A DNA stretch of 23,157 nucleotides from an uncultured Vampirovibrio sp. (GCA_910577635.1 CAJTNR010000023.1:1-23157); one strand, 5' to 3'. Positions 1 through 7,422 are shown, counted from the stretch's first letter. Numbers and translations are program-made. Notes: generated from the letters alone by a model not told the origin.

Positions 1-977
1 CTACAAGTTGTCCAGATGGACAATACTTAGCTAATGGATCTTGTAATAACTGTCCCAGCGGGTGTAAGAAGTGTACAAGTGCAGCGAGCTGCAGTGAGTG
101 TACGAACAGTGATGATTATAAGCTTGTGAATGGGGTGTGTAAGGAGTATAAAAGACCAAAGAGCCAGGCGGATTGTGATGCATGGACAGATAATAAGTCT
201 ATTTATGTTAGTTATTATGATGGTTTATATAAATTTGATCATGGTTTTTGTATGACTAAATTCAACGCTGGTGATAACGATGGACCCGATATTTATGTAG
301 GAGGTATTGAAGTAAAAAGAGCAGGAGATTCAAAACAATCATGCGATTCGAATAATAAACCCTGCTGCTGGATAGGTGCTTCAGGAAAAACTGGAGCAGT
401 TAAGACAGCAAATACTGATGATAGTGCATGTTCAGCTTCTTCCAGTGTATCAAAAATTCCGCATACCTCCAATACTTCTGCTTTTAACTACGAGGGCTGC
501 AATAGAACAGTTTGTAATCATGATGCTGCAAAAATTGCTTGCTCGCTTTATCACCCTGGCAAAACTTCTACTGGTGATTGGACGTTATTGAATACGAATA
601 AACAAATTAATGTAATATCGTATTATAACCACCATTCTCCAAGTAGCAAGGATGAAACAACTGCATCAGATTATTTAGCAAATTTTTCTGGTGCGACAGG
701 TATACAGGTTTGTCAACATGGAAACACTACTACCGCAATAGGTCTTCCTAAGTGTAATCGCAGCAAAAGATGTTATGGAGCACTTAAGAACGGATGTAAT
801 CCGCATATGATATGGACCGATAGTCCTATGAACCCTAGTTGGTGTCATAAGGGAACGTTTGATACTATCGACGATAACCAGTATCGAATAAGTTCAAGTG
901 AATTGGGATGCGGCTTAGAAACTGATAATTCTTCTGGACTATCTGTAAGATGCATTCTCGATAAGTTTATTGAGTAA
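1..977 (+). CDS. C-terminal part of a cysteine-rich surface-type protein (5' end outside window)
   Basis: The reading frame is open from base 3 to the TAA at 975-977 and runs off the left edge, so this is a 3' fragment. A GTG at 126 is an internal codon and not a credible start. The first ~45 residues are dense in cysteine, with CxxC, CxxxC and CxxCP spacing resembling furin-like or EGF-like cysteine repeats of extracellular proteins. The following ~240 residues are rich in Ser, Thr, Asn and Gly, carry many further cysteines, and end in 'SVRCILD' close to the C-terminus. That ending resembles the terminal 'SVRC' signature of Fibrobacter-type paralogous surface domains, but I cannot confirm the family. 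Paired cysteines suggest disulfides and therefore export. No membrane segment or anchor is visible in this part. Its G+C is slightly higher than that of its neighbours. Function unknown; an adhesin or cell-surface role is an inference. Confidence 0.8.
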   Translation, partial: TSCPDGQYLANGSCNNCPSGCKKCTSAASCSECTNSDDYKLVNGVCKEYKRPKSQADCDAWTDNKSIYVSYYDGLYKFDHGFCMTKFNAGDNDGPDIYVGGIEVKRAGDSKQSCDSNNKPCCWIGASGKTGAVKTANTDDSACSASSSVSKIPHTSNTSAFNYEGCNRTVCNHDAAKIACSLYHPGKTSTGDWTLLNTNKQINVISYYNHHSPSSKDETTASDYLANFSGATGIQVCQHGNTTTAIGLPKCNRSKRCYGALKNGCNPHMIWTDSPMNPSWCHKGTFDTIDDNQYRISSSELGCGLETDNSSGLSVRCILDKFIE

Positions 978-1017
978 AGTCTAAATCAATCTTAATATAT
1001 TTTGTGTTTTGATATTT

Positions 1018-1047
1018 GAGGGTTAATTGATTAGCCCTCTTTTTTTT
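1018..1047 (+). terminator. Rho-independent terminator after the cysteine-rich gene
   Basis: An 8-bp stem (1018-1025 with 1032-1039, one G.T pair) with a 6-base loop is followed by eight T residues at 1040-1047. It lies 40 bases after the stop codon and points the same way as the gene. Confidence 0.85.
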
Positions 1048-1132
1048 GTTTTAACTATGCATTTTAGTCAAATATCTAAAAACTGCTCTTTTTTTCAAGA
1101 TAAAATGATAAAAAATAAACTAAAATAAGAAA

Positions 1133-1161
1133 CAGCCTGCAAGTTAGAAACCTGCAAGCTG
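1133..1161. repeat. Imperfect 13-bp palindrome (hairpin)
   Basis: Bases 1133-1145 pair with 1149-1161 at 11 of 13 positions around a 3-base loop; the 8-mer cctgcaag also occurs twice as a direct repeat. Read on the - strand the hairpin is followed by a T-rich run (tttcttatttt), so it could be a weak terminator for leftward transcription. Read on the + strand there is no T-tract. Its role is undetermined. Confidence 0.5.
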
Positions 1162-1295
1162 CCCAAATATAATCCACTGCATTATATATATACAATATAA
1201 AAACTAGATTAAATCAAAAATTTACAAATTATTTACATCAAATTAACAAATCTTCACATAAGGAATTATTAAGATATGTAACAAAATAAGTCAAT

Positions 1296-1468
1296 TTGGC
1301 AATTATTTATCTAAAATATACTTTATATATACATAGAACATATAACCTCCTCAAATCCTAAACCCTTATTTTTACACACACAACCACACTACTAACACAC
1401 TAACCTTTTCTACACGAGAATCAAGTTAATAGATTTTCAAAAGCCTTCAAAAAGAAGGCTTTTCTTTT
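1296..1468 (+). ncRNA. Candidate small RNA or rut-like leader (speculative)
   Basis: A possible promoter reads TTGGCA (1296-1301) then, after a short 15-base spacer, TATACT (1317-1322). A transcript from about 1329 would run through an unstructured C- and A-rich, G-free segment that includes CCTCCTC (1346-1352), complementary to a Shine-Dalgarno core. It would end at a perfect 10-bp hairpin (1439-1448 with 1454-1463) followed by ctttt. This is the usual architecture of a trans-acting small RNA with an exposed seed. A C-rich, G-free stretch is equally what a Rho-loading (rut) site looks like. There is no direct support for expression, so confidence is low. Confidence 0.25.
1439..1468 (+). terminator. 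Perfect hairpin, likely + strand terminator
   Basis: A 10-bp perfect stem (1439-1448 with 1454-1463) has a 5-base A loop. The stem's right arm ends in four T residues, followed by C and four more T. The tail is better on the + strand than on the - strand, where gaaaatc follows. It may insulate the converging rpsR operon from rightward transcription. Confidence 0.55.
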
Positions 1469-1473
1469 GCAAT

Positions 1474-1507
1474 AAAAAATAACTTAGCGCAAACACTAAG
1501 TTATTTT
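1474..1507 (-). terminator. Terminator of the rpsF-ssb-rpsR operon
   Basis: A 12-bp perfect stem (1476-1487 with 1496-1507) with an 8-base loop lies 25 bases past the rpsR stop codon. On the - strand the distal arm runs into six T residues, which fits intrinsic termination of leftward transcription. Confidence 0.75.
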
Positions 1508-1531
1508 AAAGTTTATATGAATTGAAAACTA

Positions 1532-1765
1532 TTAATTTTCAAAAACATAGCCCATTAAGCCTGCTTCTCTTGCTTTTTTAACAGCATTTGATAAGACTCT
1601 CTGGTGCTTAGCACAAGTTCCTGTAATTCTTCTTGGAAGAATTTTTCCTGATTCTGATAAATATCTTTTTAGTTTAGAAACATCTTTATAATCTAAAGTA
1701 TCGATTTTATCATTACAGAAAGTGCAATTTTTCTTCTTTTTTAAATCTTTTAAGTCCTTAGCCAT
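1532..1765 (-). CDS. rpsR: 30S ribosomal protein bS18
   Basis: A 77-residue protein of the usual length for bS18, which pairs with bS6 on the platform of the small ribosomal subunit near the mRNA exit. The core 'DYKDVSKLKRYLSESGKILPRR' region followed by 'TGTCAKHQR' is the diagnostic bS18 signature. It retains an N-terminal CxxC (CTFC) and a later CxxH (CAKH), so it looks like the potentially zinc-binding form of the protein. It is the last gene of the rpsF-ssb-rpsR operon, 55 bases after ssb, and has only a distant purine-rich Shine-Dalgarno (aaaagga about 15 bases before the ATG). A strong hairpin terminator follows. The identification is secure from motifs and gene order. Confidence 0.97.
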   Translation of the reverse strand: MAKDLKDLKKKKNCTFCNDKIDTLDYKDVSKLKRYLSESGKILPRRITGTCAKHQRVLSNAVKKAREAGLMGYVFEN

Positions 1766-1820
1766 TTTGTTTTTTATTTTCCTTTTCTAGTTTTTTTTAT
1801 TCGACCAACTTATTATTTAT

Positions 1821-2228
1821 TTAAAACGGAATTTCGTCTTCGTCTATTAAATCCTGAGCAATTTCGTCTTGATTAACACTTACAAGATTTTCACTTTCTT
1901 CAAATACTGGTTCATTAGAAGCTGCAGCAGTGGAAGCTGAAATTTTTTCTACTGAATTAGCATTAATTTCATAAACCCTTTTATCTTTTCCGTTAGGAAG
2001 TTTGTAACTATTAACCTGAAGCTTCCCTTCAACAGCAACAGAATCTCCCTGCGCTATTGATGAAGCAATATTATCGGCTAATTGCCCAAAAGCAGAAACC
2101 CTTAGTAAAGTTTCATTGTTCTGATCAATATTAACAGTAAAACTTGCTATCGCCATATCATTCTGAGTGAATCTTTTCTCAGGCGATTTAACAACAAGTC
2201 CTGTTACAAAAGCTCTTGCTAAAGTCAT
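1821..2228 (-). CDS. ssb: Single-stranded DNA-binding protein
   Basis: A 135-residue SSB. The first ~105 residues form the OB-fold domain ('ARAFVTGLVVKSPEKRF', 'IASFTVNI', 'LRVSAFGQLADNIASSIAQGDSVAVEGKL' region). A short acidic linker then ends in 'DEDEIPF', the C-terminal tip through which SSB recruits replication and repair enzymes. It is shorter than E. coli SSB (178 residues) because the linker is brief. It starts two bases after the rpsF stop and precedes rpsR, the classic rpsF-ssb-rpsR arrangement, so it is co-transcribed with ribosomal protein genes. The ATG has an AAGGAAG element inside the end of rpsF. Role: protects single-stranded DNA during replication, recombination and repair. 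Confidence 0.97.
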   Translation of the reverse strand: MTLARAFVTGLVVKSPEKRFTQNDMAIASFTVNIDQNNETLLRVSAFGQLADNIASSIAQGDSVAVEGKLQVNSYKLPNGKDKRVYEINANSVEKISASTAAASNEPVFEESENLVSVNQDEIAQDLIDEDEIPF

Positions 2229-2230
2229 TT

Positions 2231-2521
2231 TTAAGCTGCTTCCTTTACTGTAAACATTACTCTTATAACTGATTCGTTTAGTTTTAGTTGTCTTTTTAAT
2301 TCAACGATTTTATCAGCAGGAACACTAACAACCTGATTTACCATAAAACCGTCGGTAAACCCTGCAATTTCATAAGCAAGCTTTTTTCTGCCCATTTTGT
2401 CACAGTTGACAACATCCCCGCCAAGATTTTTGATAATTTCCTCAACACGAGAAACCACTTTATCTGCTTCGTCGTTATCTAAATTTGGTTTAATTATTGT
2501 AAATAATTCGTATTTTTTCAT
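2231..2521 (-). CDS. rpsF: 30S ribosomal protein bS6
   Basis: A 96-residue protein starting MKKYELFTIIKP, with the bS6 features 'YELF.I', 'GRKKLAYEI' and 'FTV' near the end. It binds 16S rRNA together with bS18. I chose the ATG at 2521 because it is preceded by AAAGGAG with 6-base spacing and gives the normal family length. An in-frame extension to 2581 would add 20 residues (with a CLCY segment) that bS6 proteins do not have and which overlap the predicted promoter. First gene of rpsF-ssb-rpsR. A bS6:bS18-binding regulatory leader, known from other bacteria, is not apparent in the short 5' leader. Confidence 0.96.
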   Translation of the reverse strand: MKKYELFTIIKPNLDNDEADKVVSRVEEIIKNLGGDVVNCDKMGRKKLAYEIAGFTDGFMVNQVVSVPADKIVELKRQLKLNESVIRVMFTVKEAA

Positions 2522-2559
2522 TTTTTCTCCTTTAGTGTCTATAATATACTCAGAATCGT

Positions 2560-2588
2560 AGCATAAACACTTTTTTAACACAAGTAAA
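2560..2588 (-). promoter_or_regulatory. Candidate promoter of rpsF-ssb-rpsR
   Basis: On the - strand TTTACT (2588-2583), a 17-base spacer and TATGCT (2565-2560) lie just after the dapF stop codon. Transcription would start near 2553, leaving a leader of about 30 bases before the rpsF Shine-Dalgarno. The same -35 sequence with the same spacing occurs before mnmA. Prediction from sequence only. Confidence 0.45.
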
Positions 2589-2594
2589 GTTTAT

Positions 2595-3389
2595 TTAATT
2601 TTCCAATTCACCACAAAACACAAGTTTTGCTTCCCCCTGCATATAAACGTGCTTATCCTGACGATAATCGATATTTAAAACTCCGCCGGGTAAGACAACA
2701 TCTGTAGTTGAATCAATAAGCCCCTTTAAACATCCTGCTACCACTGTAGCGCAAGCACCAGTACCGCATGCTAGGGTAATTCCGCATCCTCTTTCCCAAA
2801 CATTCATTTTGACTCTATTTTTTGTAATTATATTAACAAACTCAACATTAGTTTTTTCAGGAAACAATTCATTCTTCTCAATAAGCTCACCTTTAGTTTT
2901 AGCTAAGATTTCACTATCAATATCTGAAAAAATTACACAATGGGGATTACCCATTGAAACTGCAGTCGCTCTAAAACCCAAAATTTCAAAATCAAGCGGA
3001 TTAGATGCTTTTGTTGGAATTAAAGAAGCTTCCAGTACGGGTTCTCCCATATCAACAAGAACATTGCCATTATCTAGAATTTCAGGAGTAACAATCCCTG
3101 CTAGAGTTTCAACTGAGAACTTAGTTTTATTAATAAGTCCTTGTTTTTGTACAAATTTAGCAAAACACCTGATTCCATTCCCGCACATTTGAGCGATTGA
3201 ACCATCGGAGTTAAAGAATTTCCAGCCGATATCAGCTTTTGTACTTTTGGTAGGGCAAAAAAGCCCGTCAGCTCCGACTCCAAATTTTCTATCGCAAATT
3301 TTTATAGCCAAATCAGATGTAGCTATATCATCATATAGAATTACAAAGTCGTTTCCTAATCCCTGCCATTTTTCAAATTTTATTCCCAT
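2595..3389 (-). CDS. dapF: Diaminopimelate epimerase
   Basis: A 264-residue enzyme converting LL- to meso-diaminopimelate, the last step before peptidoglycan cross-link precursors and lysine. Both catalytic cysteines are present: Cys69 in 'MCGNGIRC' and Cys208 in 'LACGTGACA'. The N-terminal 'KWQGLGNDFV' and 'GVGADG' motifs are also typical. Cofactor-independent, cytosolic. I start at the ATG at 3389 because AGGTG lies 6 bases upstream and the protein then begins at the family's usual position. A GTG at 3398 would overlap the upstream stop codon and add three residues. It is the last gene of the TPR-trpS-peptidase-dapF operon, 5 bases after the peptidase. The other lysine genes dapA, dapB and asd are about 8 kb away in a separate operon. 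Confidence 0.97.
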   Translation of the reverse strand: MGIKFEKWQGLGNDFVILYDDIATSDLAIKICDRKFGVGADGLFCPTKSTKADIGWKFFNSDGSIAQMCGNGIRCFAKFVQKQGLINKTKFSVETLAGIVTPEILDNGNVLVDMGEPVLEASLIPTKASNPLDFEILGFRATAVSMGNPHCVIFSDIDSEILAKTKGELIEKNELFPEKTNVEFVNIITKNRVKMNVWERGCGITLACGTGACATVVAGCLKGLIDSTTDVVLPGGVLNIDYRQDKHVYMQGEAKLVFCGELEN

Positions 3390-3394
3390 AAAAA

Positions 3395-4615
3395 TCACCT
3401 GTTATATTCAAGAAACACTTCTTTAATAAACTCAAAACCCTTTCTAATGCTTTCAACTTCCACTCTTTCGTTTGAAGAATGCATTGATTCAATATTAGCA
3501 ACCCCCACCAAAACAGGTAAAAATTTAGCATTATATTTATTAGTTTTATTTGCATAAACATGGGTTTCAGCTCCTGCGTGGAAAGTTTGGACTTTAAGAT
3601 CAATATTTGTTTTAAGAGCAGCCTTTTTAGCTATCTTTTGCATATTTTGATTTGAAGCTTTTTCAAAAGGCAGCATATGAACCTTGTAATCCAGTTTAGC
3701 GCTGGCAAGAGGCAAATATTTTTTGTTAAACTTATCAATTTCTTTATTAAATTTTTTAAGAAGTTCTTCTTCATATTTTTTTGATGAACTTCTAAGCGAA
3801 TAATGAGCATAAGCGGATGTATTAATTATATTATCAGGACATAGAGAAATCAGTGTTTTAGAGTATGGTTTTTTAATTTCACTTTTTTCAAGCAATCGCT
3901 CAATCCCGATATCAACTGCTCCTGCTACAATTGAGCCTAAGTTGCAGGAGGTTGTTGTAAAACCATTCTCCTGTTTATAAAGCCCGTTAGGGAGTTTAGA
4001 AACCAAATCAGCGATTAACTTTGCTGCATTATATCGTTTTTTATCTTGAATATCATTGCCGCTGTGTCCTCCAAGGGTTGTTGTAACTTCAATATCGATT
4101 TTACCATACCCCGCCCCTGCAATTTCATAAAAACCGAGTTTATCAGAATCCAAAACTAGAACATTCTCGCTTTCAAGATCATTGAATTGGATATTATTAA
4201 TCCCTGTCATTCCTGTTTCTTCATCCCTTGTTAAGACTATTTCCAACCCCCCGTGAGAAATATCAGGATTATTTGCTAAAAACTCTGCCATACTAAGACA
4301 TACCGCAACTCCTGCTTTGTCATCTGCGCCAAGTGTTCTTGTTTTATCAGTTTCAATGAATTTTTTATCAGCAGAATATCGAATCTCAACTGGAGCGCTG
4401 CTTCCAACAACATCCATATGAGAAGATAACAAAAGCGGTTTTTTAGCTGAATCTGTTGCAGGAATTCTAATAATCACATTATTATAATTATCATAACAAG
4501 CATTAATTTTATTATTATAAGTAAACTCCAAAATCTTATCAGAAAGATTTTTTTCTCCCAAAGAAGGGGAAGGAATTTTTACCAATTGTTCAAATAATTC
4601 TATTATATCCACCAT
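3395..4615 (-). CDS. M20-family metallopeptidase, PepT-like
   Basis: A 406-residue di-zinc peptidase of the M20 family, most like peptidase T (aminotripeptidase), with a matching length. Visible metal and catalytic residues: His66 and Asp68 in 'SSHMDVVG', the bridging Asp98 in 'LGADDKAG', the Glu132-Glu133 pair in 'DEETG', Asp156 in 'LVLDSD', and a late His in 'FHAGAETH'. The 'GGHSGNDI' segment is the usual start of the lid/dimerisation domain. It probably releases amino acids from small peptides in the cytosol. The exact substrate cannot be fixed from sequence, so I give no gene symbol. The ATG at 4615 has TAGGAG 5 bases upstream; a longer in-frame reading to 4702 would run back into trpS and adds a lysine-rich stretch foreign to the family. 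Seven bases separate it from trpS and five from dapF. Confidence 0.88.
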   Translation of the reverse strand: MVDIIELFEQLVKIPSPSLGEKNLSDKILEFTYNNKINACYDNYNNVIIRIPATDSAKKPLLLSSHMDVVGSSAPVEIRYSADKKFIETDKTRTLGADDKAGVAVCLSMAEFLANNPDISHGGLEIVLTRDEETGMTGINNIQFNDLESENVLVLDSDKLGFYEIAGAGYGKIDIEVTTTLGGHSGNDIQDKKRYNAAKLIADLVSKLPNGLYKQENGFTTTSCNLGSIVAGAVDIGIERLLEKSEIKKPYSKTLISLCPDNIINTSAYAHYSLRSSSKKYEEELLKKFNKEIDKFNKKYLPLASAKLDYKVHMLPFEKASNQNMQKIAKKAALKTNIDLKVQTFHAGAETHVYANKTNKYNAKFLPVLVGVANIESMHSSNERVEVESIRKGFEFIKEVFLEYNR

Positions 4616-4622
4616 TTTTCTC

Positions 4623-5633
4623 CTATTTATACATTTGAATAGCAGCTTCAACCTTATCAAGCGTTTTTTGAGCTTCAATCTGTGCTTTTTTAGAGCCTTC
4701 AATTAAAACATCTTTAATTAATGACTTGTTTTTTTGAAGTTCAATCCTTTTTTGCCTTATTGGTTCTAAGGATTGATTAACTTTTGAAGCCAATCTTTTT
4801 TTGCATTCAAAACACCCAATTGAAGCAGATTTACAAGCACAGCAAATTTCTTCAACTTCTTCTTTGTTTGCAAAAATTTTCCAATAATCAAAAATAACTT
4901 CACAATTACAAGGATCTCCTTTATCATCTTTTCTAATTCTGTTTCTATCAGTAATCCCTGTTTTAATTTTGTTTTCAGTTGTAATATTGTCATCCGATAG
5001 TTTAATATCATTATTAAAAGATTTACCCATTTTATTACCGTCTAATCCTTTAAGAAGAGGGATTTGAGTCAATTTTGGCTGGGGTTCGTTGAATAAATTA
5101 GTATTATATATATTATTAAACCTTCTTGCAATATCTCTTGTCAGTTCAACATGTGCTACCTGATCAATTCCTACAGGTACAAAGTCAGTATTAAAAAGCA
5201 ATATATCAGCGCTCATTAATACAGGGTATCCAAATAAACCATAAGAAAGATTGGATAAATTCTCTTTTTTAGCATCCATAATCTTAGCTAAATCCTTCAA
5301 GGTCGGGTCTCTTTCAACCCAGTTTTGAGGAGTAATCATAGATAGATAAATATGCAATTGAGCAGTTTGAGGGACAAAAGACTGTAAATAAATTGTCGAT
5401 TTACAAGGATCGAGTCCTGCTGAGAGCCAATCAAGAAGAATTTCTTCAACGTTTTGTTTTAAATCTTGCGTTTGATTGTACTTGGTTGTAAGAGCATGCC
5501 AGTCAGCTATAAAAAAGTAGCTGTCAAATTCATTTTGCAATTCAACCCAGTTTTTTAAAACGCCAAAATAGTGACCCAGATGCAGTTTTCCAGTAGGGCG
5601 CATTCCTGACATTATTCTTTTTTTAGTTTCCAT
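4623..5633 (-). CDS. trpS: Tryptophanyl-tRNA synthetase with a putative [4Fe-4S] site
   Basis: A 336-residue class Ic synthetase charging tRNA-Trp. The HIGH-type motif is 'HLGH' (residues 18-21) in 'PTGKLHLGHYFG', and the KMSKS-type motif is 'KMGKS' (201-205). Near the C-terminal domain, Cys244, Cys267, Cys274 and Cys277 give exactly the C-x22-C-x6-C-x2-C spacing described for the iron-sulfur TrpRS of Thermotoga maritima; extra cysteines lie at 242, 264 and 265. A [4Fe-4S] cluster near the anticodon-recognising region is therefore likely, although metal content is inference. The ATG at 5633 has GAGGAG 7 bases upstream. The gene overlaps the end of the TPR gene by 11 bases, implying translational coupling, and is followed 7 bases later by the M20 peptidase. 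Confidence 0.97.
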   Translation of the reverse strand: METKKRIMSGMRPTGKLHLGHYFGVLKNWVELQNEFDSYFFIADWHALTTKYNQTQDLKQNVEEILLDWLSAGLDPCKSTIYLQSFVPQTAQLHIYLSMITPQNWVERDPTLKDLAKIMDAKKENLSNLSYGLFGYPVLMSADILLFNTDFVPVGIDQVAHVELTRDIARRFNNIYNTNLFNEPQPKLTQIPLLKGLDGNKMGKSFNNDIKLSDDNITTENKIKTGITDRNRIRKDDKGDPCNCEVIFDYWKIFANKEEVEEICCACKSASIGCFECKKRLASKVNQSLEPIRQKRIELQKNKSLIKDVLIEGSKKAQIEAQKTLDKVEAAIQMYK

Positions 5634-7410
5634 TGTTAATCTCCTCAAGTAAGTCCAGTGCGTCTTTATAGTCATCAAAAACCATTAATGCTTGTCTTAA
5701 GTGCTCAACAGCTTCTTTTTTTCGATTACTCTTATATTCGCACTTTGCAAGATTAGTAAGCAATATATGATTTTCAGGATAATTAAGGACTAATTTGTAG
5801 AATATCCCAAGTGCATTATCAAATTCTTCGTTTTCAAGATAACAAATTCCAAGTAAATTCATTGTTTCATCATCCTGAACTTTTTCAATAATATCAAGCA
5901 AAAATTCCTTAGCAACCTTTAAGTTGCCTTTTTTAAAGTAATACTTAGCGCTATAGTTTTTAGCAAGAAAATTATCAGGTGCAATAGATAAAGACTTTTG
6001 CAAACATTCAAGCGCTTTATCATCTTCTTTTTCAAACATATAAACATACCCCAAGTATGCTAAACAATCAGCATCATATGGGTCAAGTTCAAGCGCTTTA
6101 TTAAAAGCTTTTTTTGCTTCTTCAACTTCACTCAGCATCATATAACTAACACCCAGTGAATAGTGAAACTCAGCAATTGTATCATCAAGTTCAATTGCAT
6201 CAAGCATTTCATCAACCGCCCAGTCATAACAGTTCATTTTCAAATATAAAACACCTAAATCCTTATGCGCATAAGGGTTATGTGGTTCTAATGTAATACA
6301 CTTTTTAAACATCTCCTTAGCACTGTCAAAGTCTTCAAGCTCAACATAGTTAAAAGCAAGATTATAATAAACTTCAACATCAATTTTCCCTCTGTTAATT
6401 AATGTATTAAAAGTTTCGATTGATTCTTGGTTTCTCTCAAGTTTTCTTAAGTTTGTACCTTTTTTCTTAATTAAAGCAACATTTTTTTCATCCAGCATAA
6501 GAAGCAAATTGATATTTTCAAGAGCAAGTTCATATTGACATGTCATTTCAAGAGCTTCAATATAAGCAATTCTATAATCAGTATTATTAGGATAAACACT
6601 AACCAAATTCTGATACAAAGCAACGCCTAATTGGTAATCCTGGGCTTGAATAGCACAATTTGCCATTGTTGCAAGCATTGTTGTAGTGGGTTCGAGCTGG
6701 TAGGAACTCTGGAAAAACTCAAGTGCTTTTTTATACTCCCCTAAAACCTGATAGCAAATGCCGATGTTATAAATAGTTAAAGAATTAGTCTTATCCTTTT
6801 CATATGAATCCAAAAGAATACTTAGGGCTTCATCATAGTTATCAACATTCATATAACAACTTGCAAGGCTATTAATAATAGGGCTATAAGAAGGGTTCAT
6901 CTCCAAAGCCGACAAAAGTGCACTAATTGCGCTATTGTAGTCTTTTTTTAACATATTAACAGTAGCAAAAATATAATAGAGCGTATAATCAGGCTCAATG
7001 TTCGGATTTTTTAGCGCCCTATCAAGGATTTTAAAGGCATTGTCGACTTGATTAAGCTCAATATAAATCATTGCAATGTTTTTATAAACTTCAATGTAAT
7101 CAGGTCTTTTTTCTATAACTTCACTAAATTTTTCAATCGCCAGATCCTTTTCGCCAATTTGATTATAGCAGCTTCCAAGATAAAAAAGCGAGGTTGTATC
7201 GTTTTTATCAAGTTCATAAGCCCTGCTAAAAGCCTCAATTGCCAAGGGAATATTGTCAAGGTTGACTTCACAAAGTCCAAGGTTTTTATAGGCTTCTTGA
7301 TTTTTATTATCCAAAACAATGACTTGATTAAGAATATCACGCGCATTAGAAAACTTTTCTTCATTAATTAAATCAATAGCACTATTTATAAGTTCACAAT
7401 TATTTTCCAT
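5623..7410 (-). CDS. Tetratricopeptide-repeat protein
   Basis: A 595-residue protein made almost entirely of TPR units, with more than a dozen ~34-residue repeats of the 'A..NLG..Y...G....A...F..AL.L.P' type; examples are 'EAYKNLGLCEVNLDNIPLAI' and 'DCLAYLGYVYMFEKEDDKAL'. No signal peptide, membrane segment or catalytic domain is visible, so it is probably a cytosolic protein-protein interaction scaffold. It is the first gene of an operon with trpS (11-base overlap), the M20 peptidase and dapF. That association does not reveal a specific function. No Shine-Dalgarno precedes the ATG at 7410. Instead a consensus TATAAT (7422-7417) ends six bases before it, which would place the transcription start at or next to the A of the start codon (a leaderless mRNA). 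Confidence 0.85.
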   Translation of the reverse strand: MENNCELINSAIDLINEEKFSNARDILNQVIVLDNKNQEAYKNLGLCEVNLDNIPLAIEAFSRAYELDKNDTTSLFYLGSCYNQIGEKDLAIEKFSEVIEKRPDYIEVYKNIAMIYIELNQVDNAFKILDRALKNPNIEPDYTLYYIFATVNMLKKDYNSAISALLSALEMNPSYSPIINSLASCYMNVDNYDEALSILLDSYEKDKTNSLTIYNIGICYQVLGEYKKALEFFQSSYQLEPTTTMLATMANCAIQAQDYQLGVALYQNLVSVYPNNTDYRIAYIEALEMTCQYELALENINLLLMLDEKNVALIKKKGTNLRKLERNQESIETFNTLINRGKIDVEVYYNLAFNYVELEDFDSAKEMFKKCITLEPHNPYAHKDLGVLYLKMNCYDWAVDEMLDAIELDDTIAEFHYSLGVSYMMLSEVEEAKKAFNKALELDPYDADCLAYLGYVYMFEKEDDKALECLQKSLSIAPDNFLAKNYSAKYYFKKGNLKVAKEFLLDIIEKVQDDETMNLLGICYLENEEFDNALGIFYKLVLNYPENHILLTNLAKCEYKSNRKKEAVEHLRQALMVFDDYKDALDLLEEINNGN

Positions 7411-7416
7411 ATTTTA

Positions 7417-7422
7417 ATTATA
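7417..7422 (-). promoter_or_regulatory. -10 element implying a leaderless TPR-operon mRNA
   Basis: A perfect TATAAT on the - strand ends 6 bases before the ATG at 7410, and no Shine-Dalgarno exists. The -35 region is weak (GTTTTA at 17 bases, TTTTAA at 16). mnmA has the same TATAAT-6-ATG geometry. Confidence 0.45.

Larger units (their letters stand above)
978..1531. other. 554-base non-coding interval
   Basis: I see no convincing protein gene here. It holds the terminator of the upstream + gene (1018-1047), an imperfect palindrome at 1133-1161, and an AT-rich stretch of about 170 bases. A 79-base tract without any G on the + strand lies at 1337-1415. Two perfect hairpins lie at 1439-1463 and 1476-1507, the second being the likely end of the rpsR operon. 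The flanking genes converge on this interval, so any further transcript would need its own promoter. Confidence 0.7.

Noticed and set aside
2522..2581. N-terminal extension of bS6 by 20 residues
   Set aside because: AAAGGAG sits 6 bases before the ATG at 2521, that start gives normal family length, and the extension overlaps a plausible promoter.
4616..4702. N-terminal extension of the M20 peptidase into trpS
   Set aside because: It would add a Lys/Arg-rich 29-residue stretch absent from the family and read through trpS in another frame; TAGGAG marks the ATG at 4615.
7048..7371. Reading frame of 107 codons on the + strand inside the TPR gene
   Set aside because: It is antisense to a clear TPR coding region and has no ribosome site or recognisable protein features. 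Other antisense frames in ppdK, dapF and the radical SAM gene were rejected for the same reason.
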